Shown here: piece by piece, positions 60,701 to 64,000 of the stretch
Layout of the letters: each line of letters starts with the position of its first letter
Numbering within the stretch: position 1 is the first letter of the stretch
Assembly: GCA_950295325.1 (NCBI GenBank)
Contig: OX485803.1
Location: forward strand, 34,179,554-34,243,553
Direction of reading: 5' to 3'
DNA length: 64,000 nt
From: Polytrichum commune
Taxonomy: Eukaryota; Streptophyta; Polytrichopsida; Polytrichales; Polytrichaceae
Program-made: the position numbers and the translations under genes
The notes under the pieces: generated by a model
Database searches by the model: none
What the model saw: only the letters and a program-made list of their open reading frames with translations
What the model was told of the DNA's origin: nothing

Positions 60701-61752
60701 AGAATATTCACTTATAAAATGAATAAGATATTCATATGAGCTCAAAAAATTATGAAGGAAGTTTTGTTGCCCTCAAGTTGGATATGCTAACCATCTTGTA
60801 CCAATCGTATGTTCATATCCTTGGAGAAGATAATGAAGAGGTACCCATTTCCGAATGGAGTGCTTGGTAGTTCGATTCCCGCTGTGAAATCTTCTCTCTA
60901 CTCGACAAGAAAAAAAAAACTAGCTAAATGAATAGGAAGCCAAGATCCCACCCACCCCAAGGTAGACAATAAACCTCACCCTGCACCAAGAAGATTGTTG
61001 AGCAGGGTAAAACCAACGGACTTAAATTCACATCGAATTGCCCGACGTTGGTTAATTTATTTAGTCATCCTAAGAGAAGCGGGCTAGTGAAGAAAAAGTA
61101 ACAATTTAAGACCCAACCCATCTATCTACGTTAGGAGCCGGTTCTTCCCATTCATCGGGTGTGGCAGTGCTGCATGTTGGCCAAACTTAAGAAAGCTATA
61201 GGGAACTCAACAAAAAGTTGCATCCTGCTTTTGCGTTGTAAGTGCACTTACAAAGTAAACCTAATAAACCTCGCTCATGTCATGTGGCGTGTGTGAGCCG
61301 AGAACACTTGATGCGGGTGTCCTACGAAAGTACGTACTTTGTTCATTGACACCAAAAGACCTCAAAAACACATAGTTCTTTTTTTTAACGATCTATATAT
61401 AGATATATAGATATATATAGATATAGAGTTGCTTTCCATTACGGACCGTTGACACCTGGCAGTCCACCTCAACACTTGGAACGCGTCATAGTGGTACACA
61501 TAAGATAGATGATGTACCTTACGACATTGTACGGTTCTCCCCCCTCTCGAGAGGTACTTCGCCTTCCTTAAAACACCCCCACCAAATATTAATGAAGCCT
61601 CAGCGTTACAAAGAGGTCCACGAATCATGGGCCTCAGATTCTTCAATAGATCTCTGTCTGCATGGGCCGTAGTTTTGTGCAATTTGGAAAGTGTTGCCAC
61701 GTCCCTCACTGTTTGGGGCAGAGTTGGAGAGTGGAGAGCCAACATATATGTA
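57703..61752. other. Gene-free DNA
   Basis: A GC-richer patch at 61430-61750 holds a minus-strand frame but no recognised product. A tRNA-B-box-like GTTCGATTCCC lies near 60872, without a tRNA fold. Confidence 0.45.
61391..61427. repeat. (TATAGA/TA)n run
   Basis: Interrupted TATA-GATATA simple sequence. Confidence 0.85.
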
Positions 61753-62606
61753 CAGTCCACCCTCGATAAATGTTACACTTATAAACGTTAACTCAGGGCC
61801 GGTTCACACTATGGCCAAGTCGAGAGGAGAAGCATCACTTTTCTAGACCAAATTGTGTTGAGAGGAGAAGCCTTTGGGTTGAAAAAGTATATTAAAATAA
61901 TCCACGGCTAAAAATGTTCGGCCTCTCAACGGAAGTTTGGGTCGAGCATTTTGCTCGACCCAAACTTGGCTCAAGAGGCCGAACTCTTGGCGCCATATCT
62001 TCCTAAAAGTGCCGCCACCTAGGCTCTTTTGAAGGCGACGTCCTTTGGACTTCGGCCTCTAGTGTGAAGGCCGAGAGGACGAACTTTGGACATTTATGCA
62101 TTTTCATTGGTCGAAACGCTTCTCCTCTCGAAGTTTGGCCATAGTGTGAACCGGCCCTCATTATATTTGTTAACAAAATCGTACTCCCCTCATATTGCTA
62201 ACTAGAATGTTAACTTTGTTAAATGTGAACAATAATTTACTCCCCTCTTTGTTAACTTGCCATTTATAAATGTTAACCTACTAAATACATCCAATATTGT
62301 GTGATGACATTCATTACATTGACTCACAACCTTTCAAAGTGGCAAAAGCCACCAAATTTGACTTTTGTGATCAAATTATTCATATAGACTATATTGATTC
62401 TTATTTTTGTTTCATAAAAATAAAAGATTGATTTGATACACATATTTTACATATGATAATTTTGTAAAACTCTCCCTCCATAATTGTAATGAATTTATAT
62501 TTGTTAAACATTCAAAAAGCTCCCTTTATAACTGTTACAATGTTAACTCACTATAAATGTTAGGAAAATTTTACTCCAGAGCCTAACAATTATAGAGGGT
62601 GGACTG
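61753..62606. mobile_element. pogo/Tigger-like MITE (854 bp including nested element)
   Basis: Ends CAGTCCACCCTCGATAAATG and, reversed, CAGTCCACCCTCTATAATTG match over about 22 bases with two changes. TA flanks both sides (61751-61752 and 62607-62608). The CAGT-CCTCG-TAA style and TA target fit the pogo branch of Tc1/mariner. TGTTAACT-type motifs recur many times inside (for example AATGTTAAC at 62208, 62272 and 62540). No transposase frame. Confidence 0.85.
61796..62157. mobile_element. Harbinger-like MITE (362 bp) nested in the pogo-like element
   Basis: Perfect inverted ends of 23 bp starting GGGCCGGTTCACACTATGG, flanked by a 3-bp TCA duplication (61793-61795 and 62158-62160). A second strong hairpin lies inside (AAGTTTGGGTCGAGCA with its inverse, about 61934-61967). 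Terminal bases also resemble hAT ends, but no 8-bp duplication is present. Confidence 0.88.
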
Positions 62607-62836
62607 TATGTATAAAGTGATGTTTATGTAGATTTTGACAAAGGGTCTAATATCGGCCCGTTTTTTTGGGTAACCATTTGGGTATGTGTAACAAAGGTTT
62701 CACATTTTGTGGTACTAGTAGAGAATGGGTATTTGACGGTGTTTATGTTCATTTGATACCGTTAGGACAAAGATACCATGCAGAATTACCTTCATACCTA
62801 GTTGATAGTAGGTATCAATGTGGTTTGGAATGGTTA

Positions 62837-63236
62837 GGGTGAGTTTCCATGTAGGCCGCTCGCTTGCTAGGTTCTGGATAATAGTGGGTCGGGGGTGTTC
62901 GCATGTAATTAAGCACAAGTTGCCATCCAACCAAATTATGACGGTCAACTAGAATGTGGAGGGCTGTGGACATGGGTTGCTAGACGTTCATGCGTTCACT
63001 CAAGGAACTGTAACCTACAAGTGTTGGTCACTGAAGGATTGAAGACCGGTTTTAGAAGGAGGAGGAGGTTTTAACATGGAGGTGGAGGTTAGTAGGCGAT
63101 TTTGGGTATGAGAAGATGGGAGTAGCTAGGTGGCACACACGAACCCTACCTCACTAGATTCCCTCTACATCTGGACATGTTTGTCCTTGTTCAAACTAGA
63201 ACATGGTGGACAAGCAACCTACTTGGAAACTCACCC
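62837..63236 (+). mobile_element. Tourist-like MITE family T, copy 3 (400 bp)
   Basis: Starts GGGTGAGTTTCCATGTAGGC and ends GGAAACTCACCC, with perfect TTA duplications (62834-62836 and 63237-63239). Collinear with the 57.3-kb copy throughout. Confidence 0.9.
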
Positions 63237-63239
63237 TTA

Positions 63240-63701
63240 TTGACTCAAAGAGTAACTCCAACATATAAAGATTCAATCACCTTAACATACCCATCAAATA
63301 TCAATAAATGTTTGGTTTTACATTTTTGACACCAATGGGTAGGTTATTTGGTATTGTTGTTGACGGTGGTTATGTATTATGATGATCATCCACCTCTATA
63401 CCAAACCAACATTAGTTCAGTCCATAACTACAAGGTGAATTTTACGGTAGAATTCTTTGATAAATTTCCATAGACGGTCATGATATATTTAGTAGTTTAC
63501 AAAAATAATGACTATGAATTTGATTCTAAATATTTAACATTAAAAATATCATATTTCTATTTTATTCATGAAATCAAATAATCATTGAGATTTCACATAT
63601 TTCACACAAAATTTAGATATATTGACAGTTCATTGATAGATCCATTGATATAACTTAACTTAGAATATACGTCCAATTTTATGTCAAATTATGTGGTCTT
63701 A
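63240..63701. other. AT-rich spacer
   Basis: No supported feature. Confidence 0.4.
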
Positions 63702-64000
63702 GGGCGTCCCCAGTAGCCTCGCCATAGGGCATGCCAACGCCAAAAATGGGGCATCCCGGGTTCTTAGGTGGCGGTACCGGCATAAATTGATCCCCACCAA
63801 TGTCCGGTCCGGCATAATTTAGAAGCGGCCCGGGTATAGTAAAGGCCTTCCAACGCCATAAATGGTTCATATGGCGGCCCTCCTCCGGCCCGCCAAGAGA
63901 TTACTTTAATATCAGATACTCCGATATCCTACTTTATCCCATGTCAGATAATAGGTGTCGTTGTCTTATTGATTGCTTCCTAATTATACCGGGGGTATGC
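63702..64000. mobile_element. Possible Tourist-like element running past the window edge
   Basis: TTA followed by GGGCGTCCCCAGTAGCC at 63699 marks an abrupt switch from AT-rich to GC-rich DNA and looks like a Harbinger-type 5' end. The matching end is not in the window, so this is tentative. Confidence 0.25.

Noticed and set aside
60830-60890. tRNA gene or SINE around GTTCGATTCCC
   Set aside because: Only a B-box-like string is present; no acceptor stem, anticodon arm or A box could be drawn.
61362-61760. 132-codon minus-strand frame
   Set aside because: It has no ATG at its start, begins inside the pogo-like terminus, and ends in a TATA-type simple repeat.
61796-62157. hAT assignment for the nested element because of its CAGGGCCGG start
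   Set aside because: No 8-bp duplication; a perfect TCA on both sides fits a 3-bp target and GGG-type ends instead.

Overview
The window looks like nuclear DNA of a green plant. Both recognisable genes are typical plant nuclear genes: one encodes a plastid-targeted thioredoxin, the other a mitochondrial ribosomal protein. Both have spliceosomal GT-AG introns, GC-rich first exons and AT-rich introns, and one has a telo-box (AAACCCTAA) just upstream of its start. Most of the remainder is AT-rich, gene-poor DNA filled with small non-autonomous DNA transposons, foldbacks and simple repeats. The species cannot be named from this sequence; a seed-free land plant or another streptophyte fits as well as a seed plant.

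Layout. 1-1700: GC-rich and gene-like, with a Lys/Ser-rich reading frame on the minus strand that is open to the left edge (start near 441), a CT tract and a telo-box. 1.7-12.3 kb: no gene recognised; several miniature inverted-repeat elements. 12.3-13.75 kb: an ~80-bp tandem array abutting a GC-rich block that may be the first exon of a small spliced locus. 18.3-22.5 kb: three-exon minus-strand gene for a plastid thioredoxin with a CGPC active site (199 aa). 23-42 kb: gene-free, dense in elements, including a Tourist-like copy at 36.3-37.2 kb that has been invaded by another element, which itself carries a 99-bp Tourist-like copy. 42.4 kb: an orphan 87-aa frame. 46.5-47.45 kb: broken coding-like segments. 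47.46-50.15 kb: four-exon minus-strand gene for mitochondrial ribosomal protein mL54 (128 aa), with a ~300-bp tandem repeat in intron 2. 50.3-64 kb: gene-free, with a Stowaway-like insertion at 52.7 kb and a Harbinger-like element nested in a pogo-like one at 61.8-62.6 kb.

The two solid genes have no operon-like or functional linkage. The thioredoxin would act in plastid redox control and mL54 in the large subunit of the mitoribosome. The most informative content is the mobile DNA: several families have two to four copies here, with matching terminal inverted repeats, identifiable target-site duplications (TTA, TA, TCA, TGA, a 7-mer) and nesting that gives relative insertion order. No LTR retrotransposon, transposase gene, tRNA, rRNA or CRISPR array could be supported.
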